64,000 nucleotides of DNA from Clostridiales bacterium (GTDB lineage Bacteria > Bacillota > Clostridia > Caldicoprobacterales > UBA3941), in contig JAAYGY010000002.1 of assembly GCA_012735575.1 (NCBI GenBank), forward strand, positions 16,554 through 80,553, read 5' to 3'. This document shows positions 1-9,254 of the stretch, one piece after another. A program made the position numbers and the translations under genes. The first letter of the stretch is position 1. Each line of letters starts with the position of its first letter. A model generated the notes under the pieces. That model did no database searches, was not told the DNA's origin, and saw only the letters and a program-made list of their open reading frames with translations.

Positions 1-1
1 G

Positions 2-31
2 GTTATAGAAGGTGCTCAAGGAGCAAATTGA
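2..31 (+). CDS. Possible 3' end of an upstream gene (partial)
   Basis: An open frame entering from the left edge reads VIEGAQGAN and stops at TGA (29-31), 50 bases before the next start. With nine residues visible no family can be named, and it may be chance. Confidence 0.2.
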   Translation, partial: VIEGAQGAN

Positions 32-81
32 GAACCATGATCTTGATAATTAAAATTAGATGAAAGGTTAGGAGGTAACCT

Positions 82-357
82 ATGCCGGTAGTTGAAGAAT
101 TCAATTTTATATCCTTTAATTCCAGGCAACATGCTTTATACTTTAGCCAACTATTAAAAAATGCAGGCTATGACTCACAAATAATTTCTACTCCTAAAGG
201 GGTAGCTTTAGGCTGCGGATTATCTGTGAAATTTTCTCCTCATATAACATCAAATGTTTATAATATATACAAGCAAAGCAGACTCCCTATAGTGGGTTTT
301 TATTCAATGAAACGGATAGGGAATTATAGGGAATTAGTTAGAATTCCTTTAAAATAG
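82..357 (+). CDS. DUF3343 family small protein (putative Se/S carrier-like)
   Basis: A 91-residue protein that I recognise as DUF3343, a small family often annotated as putative Se/S carrier-like and found in anaerobic Firmicutes near sulfur or selenium genes. The visible family features are an N-terminal segment on the pattern FNSRQHALYFSQLLK, a central Gly-Cys-Gly-Leu motif (residues 44-47) with the only cysteine, and a C-terminal 'GFY' segment. The ATG follows a strong AGGAGG (70-75). A hairpin terminator lies directly after the stop, so it ends a transcript that begins outside the window. The carrier role is a family-level proposal; no substrate can be read from the sequence. Confidence 0.7.
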   Translation: MPVVEEFNFISFNSRQHALYFSQLLKNAGYDSQIISTPKGVALGCGLSVKFSPHITSNVYNIYKQSRLPIVGFYSMKRIGNYRELVRIPLK

Positions 358-360
358 CTC

Positions 361-386
361 TAGGATCCGGGAGATTCTATTTTTTA
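361..386 (+). terminator. Intrinsic terminator after the DUF3343 gene
   Basis: Seven-base-pair stem TAGGATC/GATTCTA (361-367 with 373-379, one G-T pair) with a five-base loop, followed by seven T (380-386). It begins four bases after the stop codon. Confidence 0.7.
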
Positions 387-532
387 TATTATTTATATAA
401 GATTGTGTATATGTTTATTACTACAACAATATAACTTTTATAATTTACTGCATAAGTTGATTAATATAGCTTACTGTCCTAGTTTAAGTAGTGGTTAAAT
501 GAATATTATGAGATATTGACAATTGAAGGTAT

Positions 533-580
533 TCGCTGATTTGGAGAAAATTAGATTTTCAGATTTCTCCAAATCAGTGA
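533..580. repeat. Long near-perfect inverted repeat in the 358-719 intergenic region
   Basis: TCGCTGATTTGGAGAAA (533-549) pairs with TTTCTCCAAATCAGTGA (564-580): 17 pairs with one G-T, around a 14-base loop. No T-tract follows on either strand, so it is not a standard terminator. The remainder of the 362-base gap between the DUF3343 gene and nth is AT-rich, and I see no coding frame or known RNA in it. It may be a protein-binding palindrome, a processed hairpin or a small repeat element. Confidence 0.6.
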
Positions 581-719
581 TAAAATGAACTCTAAAGAGT
601 CATTATGAGTACAATAATTTTGTTTATTCCAGCACTTATGGCATAATAGTATTAAGATATTTGTTGGGATAAATATAATAATATTTGCAGACAAGTAATA
701 TTCCGAAAGGGTGACATAA

Positions 720-1370
720 ATGGAAAACAATAAGAAAAATATAGACAAGATACTAGAGCTATTAGAGGAAAGATACCGTGGAGCTGGAACTGAGCTGGAG
801 CATAAAAATCCATTTCAACTGCTAATTGCTACTATACTTTCGGCTCAATGTACTGATAAGCAGGTGAACAAGGTAACTCCCAGCCTTTTTGAAAAATATC
901 CTGGTCCGGAAGATTTTGCAGCACTTGAACCGGAAGAACTGGAACCTCATATAAAAAGTTGTGGTTTTTATAAGACCAAGAGTAGAAATATAGTTGCAAC
1001 CTGTAAAATTCTTATGGAAAAGTATAATGGACAAGTTCCCAAGGATATCGATACCCTTCAAAGATTACCCGGGGTGGGAAGAAAAACAGCAAATGTAGTG
1101 GCCAGCAACGCTTTTGGTGTTGATGCTATTGCTGTGGATACTCATGTTTTTAGGGTATCCAACAGGTTAGGGTTAGCTAATGCTGATAATGTATTAGAAA
1201 CTGAAAAACAACTTATGGAGAATATACCTAAAAATAAATGGAGGGATGCCCATCACTGGATAATACATCATGGCAGGCAGATATGCAATGCCAGAAAGCC
1301 AAAATGTGAAATATGTTTCCTATCACCTTATTGTCCCTATTATCAGGAGAATATAATAGGGAAGAAGTAA
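720..1370 (+). CDS. nth: Endonuclease III (bifunctional DNA glycosylase/AP lyase)
   Basis: A 216-residue base-excision repair enzyme that removes oxidised pyrimidines and cleaves AP sites. The helix-hairpin-helix LPGVGRKTA spans residues 116-124 and contains the catalytic Lys122. The catalytic Asp140 lies in AVDTHVFRV. The C-terminal [4Fe-4S] ligands C189, C196, C199 and C205 show the family spacing C-x6-C-x2-C-x5-C. Length is normal. The ATG follows AAAGGGTG at 707-714. It is monocistronic or the first gene of a short unit. A second glycosylase (Ogg type, 4603) lies 3 kb downstream. Confidence 0.95.
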   Translation: MENNKKNIDKILELLEERYRGAGTELEHKNPFQLLIATILSAQCTDKQVNKVTPSLFEKYPGPEDFAALEPEELEPHIKSCGFYKTKSRNIVATCKILMEKYNGQVPKDIDTLQRLPGVGRKTANVVASNAFGVDAIAVDTHVFRVSNRLGLANADNVLETEKQLMENIPKNKWRDAHHWIIHHGRQICNARKPKCEICFLSPYCPYYQENIIGKK

Positions 1371-1467
1371 ATAAAAGTATAATATACCACAATAAATTGT
1401 TGCTATGAAATTTTAATAATTTGTGTTAAAATAAATAAAACTTTAAAGTATCAGGGAGGCGGAGAAG

Positions 1468-2289
1468 TTGAAAATCTATGGCCTAGTAGGTACTAGTGGC
1501 ACAGGCAAAAGTTACAGAGCCTCTACCCTTGCAAATGAACTAGATATTTTATACATTATAGATGACGGTTTGTTTATCAAAGGCAGCAAGGTAATTGCGG
1601 GCAAGTCTGCGAAAAGAGAAGCCACTATGATAGCTGCTGTGCGACGAGCATTATTTATGGACAAGGAGCATGCAAACATAGTCAAAAATGCCATAGATAA
1701 AGAAAACCCTGATGCCATTTTAATTCTGGGCACTTCTGTCAATATGATAAACAGGATTGCAGATACCCTTGGCCTACCATCTGTTGTGGAAATAATCAGG
1801 ATTGAAGATATTGCTTCCGAAGAAGAAATACAAGTAGCTCGTACTATTCGAAAAGATCAGGGTAAGCACGTAATTCCGGTACCGACCCTTGAAATTAGAA
1901 AGGATTTTTCTGGATACTTGTTAAATCCTCTAAGGATTTTTAGATTTACTGGTAAGGGCAGAAAAATAGAAACTTTAGAAAAAACCGTAATGAGGCCTAC
2001 CTATAGCTATATGGGCAAGTTTTTTATATCTGATTATGCTGTTGAATCTCTAGCCTTATATAACGCAAATAAAGTAGAAGGCGTGCATAGAGTAGCAAAA
2101 GTAAATTCTGTTAGTCATTCAGGTGGTGTAGTAATAGATATAGAAATAATCGTTTTTTATGGATATAAAATTCATGAAATTATGGAAGAGATTCAGATAA
2201 ATGTATCAAACGATATAGTGGATTTAACAGGAATTAATGTACTGCAAGTAAATGTAGCAACAAAAGGTATTGTTGTTGATAAAACCTAA
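1468..2289 (+). CDS. P-loop NTPase with C-terminal Asp23/Gls24-like domain
   Basis: A 273-residue protein read from TTG 1468 behind GGGAGGCGGAG. A Walker A motif, GTSGTGKS, is at residues 8-15 of the extreme N terminus. The middle (about 60-190) has no domain I recognise. The last 70 residues (about 200-270) resemble the Asp23/Gls24 (DUF322) envelope-stress fold: a 'GV' start, then a V-x-I-D-I-E-I strand, an amphipathic helix 'EIMEEIQINVSNDIVDLTG', and the terminal 'VLQVNVATKGIVV' strand typical of that family. Such proteins are usually annotated only as 'ATP-binding protein'. The function is unknown. A weak hairpin separates it from nfnA. Confidence 0.65.
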   Translation: MKIYGLVGTSGTGKSYRASTLANELDILYIIDDGLFIKGSKVIAGKSAKREATMIAAVRRALFMDKEHANIVKNAIDKENPDAILILGTSVNMINRIADTLGLPSVVEIIRIEDIASEEEIQVARTIRKDQGKHVIPVPTLEIRKDFSGYLLNPLRIFRFTGKGRKIETLEKTVMRPTYSYMGKFFISDYAVESLALYNANKVEGVHRVAKVNSVSHSGGVVIDIEIIVFYGYKIHEIMEEIQINVSNDIVDLTGINVLQVNVATKGIVVDKT

Positions 2290-2290
2290 T

Positions 2291-2308
2291 AAGTGAATGG
2301 ATTCACTT
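2291..2308 (+). terminator. Weak hairpin after the P-loop/Asp23-like gene
   Basis: Seven-base-pair stem AAGTGAA/TTCACTT with a four-base loop, just after the stop codon. The tail is only moderately T-rich, so termination may be partial. Confidence 0.35.
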
Positions 2309-2366
2309 ATCTATAACTATTATAAATCGTAAACATTTTCAATTAATGCAATGGGAGGATAAACTC

Positions 2367-3188
2367 GTGTTTGAGATATTGGATAAAAGGATCCTAGCTC
2401 CTAATATTGTCCTGATGAAGGTAAAAGCACCTTTGATAACAAAAAAAGCCATGCCTGGTCAGTTTATTATGTTAAGGGTTAGCGAGGAGGGCGAAAGAAT
2501 ACCTCTGACAATTGCTGATTATGACAGGCAGGAGGATAGTATATCAATCATTTTTCAGGAGGTAGGGTTTACTACAAGGGATTTAGGAAATCTTGAAGCA
2601 GGTGATTATATAAGAGATTTTGCAGGTCCCCTGGGGCGAGGATCCAATCTAGAGGGACTCAATAAGGTATTGTGTGTAGGTGGTGGTGTAGGGATAGCCC
2701 CCCTATATCCTCAGATAAAGTTTTTAGGTGAACAGGGATCGTATGTGGATGTTGTTATAGGTGCTCGAAGTAGTGACTATGTTATACTGCAGGATGAGAT
2801 AAAAAATTATGCAGCAAATACTTATATTACAACTGATGATGGATCTTTAGGTCATAAAGGGTTTGTAACTGATATAGTCAAGGAATTAATAGACAGGGGA
2901 AATCAGTATGATTCAGTTATTGCTGTAGGTCCTTTACCTATGATGAAAGCTGTTTGTGACATTACCAAGAAATATAATATTCCTACAACTGTTAGTATGA
3001 ACCCAATAATGGTAGATGGTACAGGAATGTGCGGTGGTTGCAGAGTAACAGTTGGAGGAAAGGTTTATTATGCCTGTGTTGACGGCCCTGAATTTGATGG
3101 GCATTTAGTTGATTTTGATGAAGCCATAAGGCGACAGCATATGTATAAAAAAGAAGAGCAAATAGAGCATGATTGCAGAATAAAATAG
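2367..3188 (+). CDS. nfnA: Sulfide dehydrogenase/ferredoxin-NADP reductase, small (FAD, [2Fe-2S]) subunit
   Basis: This is the NfnA/SudB-type subunit that works with the NfnB/GltA-like subunit encoded directly downstream. In characterised systems the pair couples reduced ferredoxin and NADH oxidation to NADP+ reduction by flavin-based bifurcation. The order is an FAD-binding ferredoxin-reductase barrel (about 1-95), an NAD-binding domain starting at VLCVGGGVGIAPLYPQ, and a C-terminal [2Fe-2S] loop with cysteines in 'GMCGGCRV' and 'YYACVDGPEF'. The frame is open from ATG 2346, but GTG 2367 (MFEILDKR...) has GGGAGG at the right distance and matches the family N terminus. It lies 12 bases before nfnB. 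Annotation as a dihydroorotate dehydrogenase electron-transfer subunit would be a paralogy error. Confidence 0.85.
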   Translation: MFEILDKRILAPNIVLMKVKAPLITKKAMPGQFIMLRVSEEGERIPLTIADYDRQEDSISIIFQEVGFTTRDLGNLEAGDYIRDFAGPLGRGSNLEGLNKVLCVGGGVGIAPLYPQIKFLGEQGSYVDVVIGARSSDYVILQDEIKNYAANTYITTDDGSLGHKGFVTDIVKELIDRGNQYDSVIAVGPLPMMKAVCDITKKYNIPTTVSMNPIMVDGTGMCGGCRVTVGGKVYYACVDGPEFDGHLVDFDEAIRRQHMYKKEEQIEHDCRIK

Positions 3189-3200
3189 GGGGAAAGTTTT

Positions 3201-4619
3201 ATGAGTTTGATACTTGATAGAGTACCTGTCCGAGAACAAGATCCCCAAATCAGAAAGCACAATTTCAACGAAGTTTCTTTCGGATATAACTTGGTGGAGG
3301 CTATACAGGAGGCGAAGCGCTGCATACAATGTAAAAAACCCAGATGTATTGATGGCTGCCCTGTGAATATAGATATACCCAAATTTATTGCTCATGTTTC
3401 AGAGGGTGATATAGACAAGGCTAATGAGGCTATTAAAGAAACCAACAACCTGCCAGCAATATGTGGACGTGTGTGTCCACAGGAAGAACAGTGTGAAGCT
3501 CGATGTATACTTGGAATAAAGGGTGAGCCTGTTGCGATAGGACGGTTGGAGAGGTTTGCTGCTGATTATACCATGGATAAAACAATCCAAGAATCGATAC
3601 AAATAGAAAAAAATGGGATAACAATTGCTGTAGTGGGAAGTGGACCGTCAGGTTTAGCTGCGGCAGCGGATCTTGCTAAACTGGGTTATGAAGTTCATAT
3701 ATTCGAAGCCTTCCATGAGCCAGGCGGTGTATTAATATACGGGATACCGGAATTTAGACTTCCCAAAAAATTAGTAAAAAAGGAGATAGAAGGTTTAAAA
3801 AAGTTAGGAGTAAAGATTTATACCAATATCATTATTGGCAAGACTATAACTATAGATGAGCTGCTTGAGAAAGGCTATAAAGCTGTATTTATTGGAAGCG
3901 GCGCGGGTCTGCCTAAATTTATGAATATTCCCGGAGAAAATTTAAACGGCGTATATTCTGCAAATGAATACTTGACCAGAATCAATCTTATGAAAGCTTA
4001 TGATTTTCCCAACAGCCATACCCCGATAAAGAAAGGGAAAAGGGTGGCAGTAGTAGGGGGTGGCAATGTGGCCATGGATGCAGCCAGAAGTGCACTGCGA
4101 TTGGGAGCAGAAGAGGTTCGTATAGTATACCGTAGATCAGAAGAGGAGATGCCGGCTAGACTGGAGGAAGTGCATCATGCCAAAGAAGAGGGCATAATAT
4201 TTGATGTTCTCACTAATCCGGTAGAGATAATAGGACAAGATGGATGGGTTAAGAGCTTAAAGTGCGTCAGGATGGAACTGGGAGAGCCAGATTCTTCAGG
4301 TAGAAGAACACCGATAGCTATACCCAATTCTGATTTTACCATTGATGTAGATATAGTAATTATGGCTATTGGGACTAGCCCTAATCCCCTTATTATTTCC
4401 ACTACTGAAGGTCTTAAAACCCATAGCTGGGGAGGAATTATAGTGGATGAAGAAACAGGTGCCACCAGTAAGGATAGGGTATATGCAGGAGGTGATGCAG
4501 TAACCGGGGCTGCTACAGTTATTTTAGCCATGGGGGCAGGAAAAAAGGCAGCTAAAGCTATTCATGAAAGATTATTATATGAGGCGAAGGAAAAAGAAAA
4601 ATATGCAAGTAAGATGTAA
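3201..4619 (+). CDS. nfnB: NADPH-dependent glutamate synthase-like / NfnB large subunit
   Basis: A 472-residue flavoprotein of the GltD/NfnB family, usually annotated gltA (homotetrameric glutamate synthase). It has an N-terminal bis-[4Fe-4S] domain with cysteine clusters 'CIQCKKPRCIDGCPVN' and 'CGRVCPQEEQCEARC', then an FAD-binding Rossmann motif VVGSGPSGLAAA and an NADPH-binding motif VVGGGNVAMDAA. There is no glutamine amidotransferase or FMN synthase domain, so it cannot make glutamate from glutamine alone. Adjacency to nfnA supports the electron-bifurcating transhydrogenase role. Its 3' end overlaps the ogg start by 17 bases. Confidence 0.88.
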   Translation: MSLILDRVPVREQDPQIRKHNFNEVSFGYNLVEAIQEAKRCIQCKKPRCIDGCPVNIDIPKFIAHVSEGDIDKANEAIKETNNLPAICGRVCPQEEQCEARCILGIKGEPVAIGRLERFAADYTMDKTIQESIQIEKNGITIAVVGSGPSGLAAAADLAKLGYEVHIFEAFHEPGGVLIYGIPEFRLPKKLVKKEIEGLKKLGVKIYTNIIIGKTITIDELLEKGYKAVFIGSGAGLPKFMNIPGENLNGVYSANEYLTRINLMKAYDFPNSHTPIKKGKRVAVVGGGNVAMDAARSALRLGAEEVRIVYRRSEEEMPARLEEVHHAKEEGIIFDVLTNPVEIIGQDGWVKSLKCVRMELGEPDSSGRRTPIAIPNSDFTIDVDIVIMAIGTSPNPLIISTTEGLKTHSWGGIIVDEETGATSKDRVYAGGDAVTGAATVILAMGAGKKAAKAIHERLLYEAKEKEKYASKM

Positions 4620-5469
4620 TGGAAATGTAGTAGAAGTAGAGAGTTTAACTAACTTTCATCCCCAACATATTTTTGAGTGCGGACAAGCCTTTCGCTGGAA
4701 CTGGGATGGCCAAGGATATGTGGGGGTGGTTGCAGACAAGGCAGTCAGGACAGTATGGGATGGAACTAAGTTATTTATAGAAAATGCCACAAGAGAGGAT
4801 TTTCATAATTTTTGGTGCTTTTATTTTGACTTAGAAACTAATTATGGAAAAATCATAGATACATTATCTGAAGATCCAGTGCTGAAAGAAGCTGTCAAGT
4901 ATGGCTGGGGGATTAGAATATTGAATCAAGATCCCTGGGAAACTTTAATCTCCTTTATTATATCGGCCAATAACGGAATAAAAAGGATTAAATCCATAAT
5001 AGAAAGATTATCTAACAGATATGGGGAAAAGATTTTCTATCAAGATCATGAGTATTATACATTTCCCAGTATAGATGCACTGGCCAGTGCCCATGAAAAG
5101 GATTTAAGGGAATGTGGTTGTGGTTATCGAGCGCCGTATATACGGAAAACTGCTCAGCTAGTTCAGGAAGGTCAGATTAACCTGGCTGCTTTACGGGATA
5201 TGGACTACGCAGAAGCTAAAGAGCAACTATTAAAATGTCCAGGAGTAGGACCTAAGGTAGCTGACTGTATACTTCTATTCTCCTTGGGAAAGAGTCAGGC
5301 CTTTCCTGTTGATGTGTGGATCAAACGGATAATGGAAACATTGTATATTGATGATATAAAGAATTTTAAGGATATAAGGGAGTTTGCAGAAAATCGCTTT
5401 GGTTCTCTTGCAGGATACGCACAACAGTATTTATTTTATTATGCCAGGGAAAAGAAAATCGGAAAATAA
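4603..5469 (+). CDS. ogg: 8-oxoguanine DNA glycosylase/AP lyase (Ogg1-like)
   Basis: A 288-residue base-excision enzyme with an N-terminal OGG_N domain ('IFECGQAFRW') followed by the HhH-GPD fold. The HhH motif KCPGVGPKVADCI (211-223) carries the catalytic Lys218, and 'FPVDVWIKR' carries the catalytic Asp237. These match human OGG1 K249 and D268. The frame is open from 4564, but ATG 4603 gives the family-like N terminus. The only purine-rich RBS candidate is AAGG about 12 bases upstream, inside nfnB. Overlap with nfnB implies translational coupling, though no metabolic link is evident. Confidence 0.88.
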   Translation: MQVRCNGNVVEVESLTNFHPQHIFECGQAFRWNWDGQGYVGVVADKAVRTVWDGTKLFIENATREDFHNFWCFYFDLETNYGKIIDTLSEDPVLKEAVKYGWGIRILNQDPWETLISFIISANNGIKRIKSIIERLSNRYGEKIFYQDHEYYTFPSIDALASAHEKDLRECGCGYRAPYIRKTAQLVQEGQINLAALRDMDYAEAKEQLLKCPGVGPKVADCILLFSLGKSQAFPVDVWIKRIMETLYIDDIKNFKDIREFAENRFGSLAGYAQQYLFYYAREKKIGK

Positions 5470-5493
5470 GATAAAAAAACGGAAAATGCTTTA

Positions 5494-5522
5494 TTGACAA
5501 CAACAGCTGCTTTTGATAAACT
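5494..5522 (+). promoter_or_regulatory. SigA-type promoter for guaB
   Basis: TTGACA (5494-5499), a 17-base spacer and TAAACT (5517-5522). No PurR box or purine riboswitch is visible between ogg and guaB, in contrast to purC and the permease gene. Confidence 0.6.
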
Positions 5523-5560
5523 GACTTTTAACAAATTATCCTATTATTCTAATTAACTGA

Positions 5561-7066
<1,506 letters not shown>

Positions 7067-7087
7067 TAATATTGTCAAAAAAAGATA

Positions 7088-7123
7088 AAGCTATGGACTA
7101 GCCATTCCATGGCTTTTCTTTTC
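7088..7123 (+). terminator. Intrinsic terminator between guaB and guaA
   Basis: Nine-base-pair stem AAGCTATGG/CCATGGCTT (7088-7096 with 7107-7115, one G-T pair), then a T-rich tail TTCTTTTCT. guaA therefore probably depends on readthrough or its own promoter. Confidence 0.7.
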
Positions 7124-7166
7124 TATTGTTTATTATTTGTACTTATTAACAAGGAGGATAAAGTTT

Positions 7167-8420
7167 ATGGAAAAGGAATTAGTGCTGGTTCTAAACTTTG
7201 GTGGTGAATCCAGTCAAAAAATTGCCCGCAAAATACGAGATTTAAAAGTATATAGTGAAATTCTACCTTATAATGCATCAATAGACAGGATAAAAAACTT
7301 GAAGCCAAAAGGTATAGTGTTGACTGGCATTCATGATGTAAATACTTCTGACAAAAATAAATATATTAAAGAAGCTAATCAGTTGGATGTACCTAATAAG
7401 GTAATAAATAGTGTGGATGAAGAAGAAATAAAGAATTTTATATTTGAACAATGTGGCTGTCAAGGTAATTGGGATATGGCAAGCTTTATTGATGACTCTA
7501 TTGAAAGGATTAGGCAAAGAGTTGGCAATAAAAAGGTCTTGTGTGCCTTATCCGGAGGCGTGGATAGCTCTGTTGCAGCTGTATTGATACATAAAGCTAT
7601 AGGTGATCAACTGGTATGTATCTTTGTAGATCATGGGTTGATGAGAAAGAATGAGGGAGACGAGGTTGAGCGGGTTTTCAAGGAACAGTTTAATTTAAAT
7701 TTAATTAGGGTAAATGCTGAGGACCGTTTCCTCAATCGTCTAAAGGGTGTGTCTGATCCAGAAACAAAACGAAAAATCATTGGAGAGGAATTTATTCGGG
7801 TATTTGAGGAAGAAGCAAAGAAGATAGGAAAGGTTGATTTTTTAGTTCAGGGCACTATATATCCCGATGTTATAGAAAGCGGTGGAGATGAGGCCCATCT
7901 GGTAAAAAGCCATCATAATGTAGGCGGTTTACCAGAAAATGTGGAATTTGAGGAGATTATTGAGCCTCTAAGGGATCTTTTTAAAGACGAGGTCAGAAGA
8001 GTGGGTGAAGAACTTGGTATACCAAAGCATATGGTATGGAGACAGCCCTTTCCAGGTCCGGGACTAGCCATTAGGATAATAGGAGATATAACCCGTGAAA
8101 AGTTAGATATACTAAGAGAAGCCGATGCAATATTCAGGGAAGAAATTGCATTAGCAGGGCTGGACAAAGAAATCTGGCAATATTTTGCGGTATTAACTGA
8201 TATGAAAAGTGTAGGTGTAACCCATGGGAAACGAACCTACGATTATACCATTGCATTAAGGGGCGTTACCAGTATCGATGGTATGAGCGCCAATTGGGCT
8301 AGAATTCCTCATGAAGTACTAGATAAAATATCTAGACGCATAACTGCTGAAGTTCCCCACGTAAACAGGGTGGTGTATGATATAACCAGCAAGCCACCAG
8401 CTACTATTGAATGGGAATAA
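7167..8420 (+). CDS. guaA: GMP synthase with a deleted glutaminase domain (ammonia-type)
   Basis: Converts XMP to GMP. The ATP-pyrophosphatase part is complete: P-loop SGGVDSS (129-135), 'VDHGLMR', 'PDVIESGG', and the C-terminal dimer domain ending PPATIEWE. The class-I glutamine amidotransferase domain is not. It starts normally (LVLVLNFGG, 'VYSEILPYN', 'KPKGIVLTG') and ends normally ('[12 protein letters not shown]', 92-102), but is only about 100 residues instead of about 190-200. The missing part runs from the nucleophile elbow (expected GICYGMQ) through the catalytic His/Glu. The protein is 417 residues against the usual 510-525. ATG 7167 follows AAGGAGG. There is no frameshift and the reading frame is clean, so this is a functional shortening, predicted to use NH3 only. 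Confidence 0.92.
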   Translation: MEKELVLVLNFGGESSQKIARKIRDLKVYSEILPYNASIDRIKNLKPKGIVLTGIHDVNTSDKNKYIKEANQLDVPNKVINSVDEEEIKNFIFEQCGCQGNWDMASFIDDSIERIRQRVGNKKVLCALSGGVDSSVAAVLIHKAIGDQLVCIFVDHGLMRKNEGDEVERVFKEQFNLNLIRVNAEDRFLNRLKGVSDPETKRKIIGEEFIRVFEEEAKKIGKVDFLVQGTIYPDVIESGGDEAHLVKSHHNVGGLPENVEFEEIIEPLRDLFKDEVRRVGEELGIPKHMVWRQPFPGPGLAIRIIGDITREKLDILREADAIFREEIALAGLDKEIWQYFAVLTDMKSVGVTHGKRTYDYTIALRGVTSIDGMSANWARIPHEVLDKISRRITAEVPHVNRVVYDITSKPPATIEWE

Positions 8421-8477
8421 TTTAAGTTATTGACAAATCAAGAATTATCAATAATTTATTGTTGCTAATGTTACTGT

Positions 8478-8533
8478 AAGGTAGGTTTTGTTTTATAGGT
8501 AGATGCCTGTTCGTCAAAACCTACTTTATTTTA
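8478..8533 (+). terminator. Intrinsic terminator after guaA
   Basis: Ten-base-pair stem GTAGGTTTTG/CAAAACCTAC (8481-8490 with 8515-8524) followed by TTTATTTTAT. Confidence 0.75.
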
Positions 8534-8597
8534 TAGTAGTGTGTATATCAAAATGTTAATAAATCCGAGTAATATTAATTTATAGGGGGAATTTGAT

Positions 8598-8924
8598 ATG
8601 AATGATTTTGGCCTAAAAGAAATGCAAGAAATGCAAAAACAATTGCAGCAAAAATATAGGGATAAATGGGGTGATTTATCTCCAGATATAGGCCGGGATA
8701 TGTTATTGTGGATGATGATTGAGGTCGGTGAAGCAGCTGATATTATCAAGAAAAAAGGCGACAATAGTATCATGAATGATGAAGAGACCAGAAATCATTT
8801 TTTAGAGGAATTGTGTGATGTATTAATGTATTATAATGATATACTGCTTTGTTATTCCATTTCACCTGAAGAATTAAAGAAGGTATATTTGCAAAAACAT
8901 AATAGAAATATGAAACGCTGGTAA
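8598..8924 (+). CDS. MazG-like nucleotide pyrophosphohydrolase
   Basis: A 108-residue all-alpha NTP-pyrophosphatase domain. The metal-binding pattern is visible as 'EVGEAADIIKKKGD' (E-x2-E) followed by 'FLEELCDVLMYYND' (E-x2-D). Family members hydrolyse (d)NTPs, often non-canonical or house-cleaning substrates; the substrate here is unknown. The ATG follows AGGGGGAATTTGAT. It sits alone between the guaA terminator and the PurR box of the pur operon, so a link to purine metabolism is possible but is only positional. Confidence 0.8.
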   Translation: MNDFGLKEMQEMQKQLQQKYRDKWGDLSPDIGRDMLLWMMIEVGEAADIIKKKGDNSIMNDEETRNHFLEELCDVLMYYNDILLCYSISPEELKKVYLQKHNRNMKRW

Positions 8925-8959
8925 TTTCCTTTATGCCACTAGAAAAGTAGGGCAGAAGA

Positions 8960-8997
8960 AAAACCGAACATTATTTGAGAATATCAAAAAAATGTTC
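8960..8997 (+). promoter_or_regulatory. PurR operator (PurBox pair) upstream of purC
   Basis: AAAACCGAACATT (8960-8972) matches the Gram-positive PurBox consensus AWWWCCGAACWWT. A degenerate inverted half, AATGTTC (8991-8997), lies 18 bases further on. The same arrangement, with very similar flanks, occurs before the permease gene at 20243-20280. In Bacillus, PurR binds such pairs and is released by PRPP. Confidence 0.7.
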
Positions 8998-9006
8998 AAA
9001 AAATCA

Positions 9007-9035
9007 TTGACATTCGTATACATTGTGCTATCATT
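9007..9035 (+). promoter_or_regulatory. Promoter of the pur operon
   Basis: TTGACA at 9007-9012 with a -10 of TATCAT/ATCATT at 9029-9035 (16-17 base spacing), directly downstream of the PurR-box pair. It closely resembles the permease promoter at 20290. Confidence 0.6.
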
Positions 9036-9056
9036 AAGATATGAAAACAATAATTG

Positions 9057-9101
9057 GCTCATATAAATCTAAATCTCAATCGTAAAATATTAACTATGAG
9101 C
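9057..9101 (+). promoter_or_regulatory. Degenerate purine-riboswitch-like element before purC
   Basis: P1 is intact (GCTCATA 9057-9063 with TATGAGC 9095-9101), as are the 'TATAA' of J1/2, the 'CGTAAA' L3 signature and the 'ACTATG' J3/1 with the specificity C at 9094. The aptamer, however, is only 45 bases. P2, its loop and the J2/3 'TTTCTAC' are absent; a normal aptamer is 65-73. The expression platform downstream (GAGCGAAA able to pair with TTTCGCTT) is still present. Probably a decayed riboswitch; a novel compact ligand binder is less likely. Confidence 0.55.
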
Positions 9102-9190
9102 GAAAGCGTACCTGGGGTTGTGGGCAATTAGTCCTGTCAGGTTAATGGAGTAAGGATATTATCTTTTGATAGTATTACACCTAAGAAAAA

Positions 9191-9229
9191 ACCCAGTCGG
9201 GTAGGTTTCGCTTGCCTACTAGACTGGGT
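9191..9229 (+). terminator. Terminator-like hairpin without a U-tract before purC
   Basis: ACCCAGTC/GACTGGGT (9191-9198 with 9222-9229) plus an inner GTAGG/CCTAC pair. The sequence after the stem is ATAATAATTTC, so termination should be weak. It is homologous to the functional terminator at 10047 (shared GTAGGTTTCGCTT core). Confidence 0.5.
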
Positions 9230-9254
9230 ATAATAATTTCTAAGAGGTGATATT

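Noticed and set aside
3201..4619. A true glutamate synthase giving glutamine-based ammonia assimilation
   Set aside because: The protein lacks the GATase and FMN domains of GltB and pairs with nfnA; it fits the NfnB transhydrogenase subunit better.
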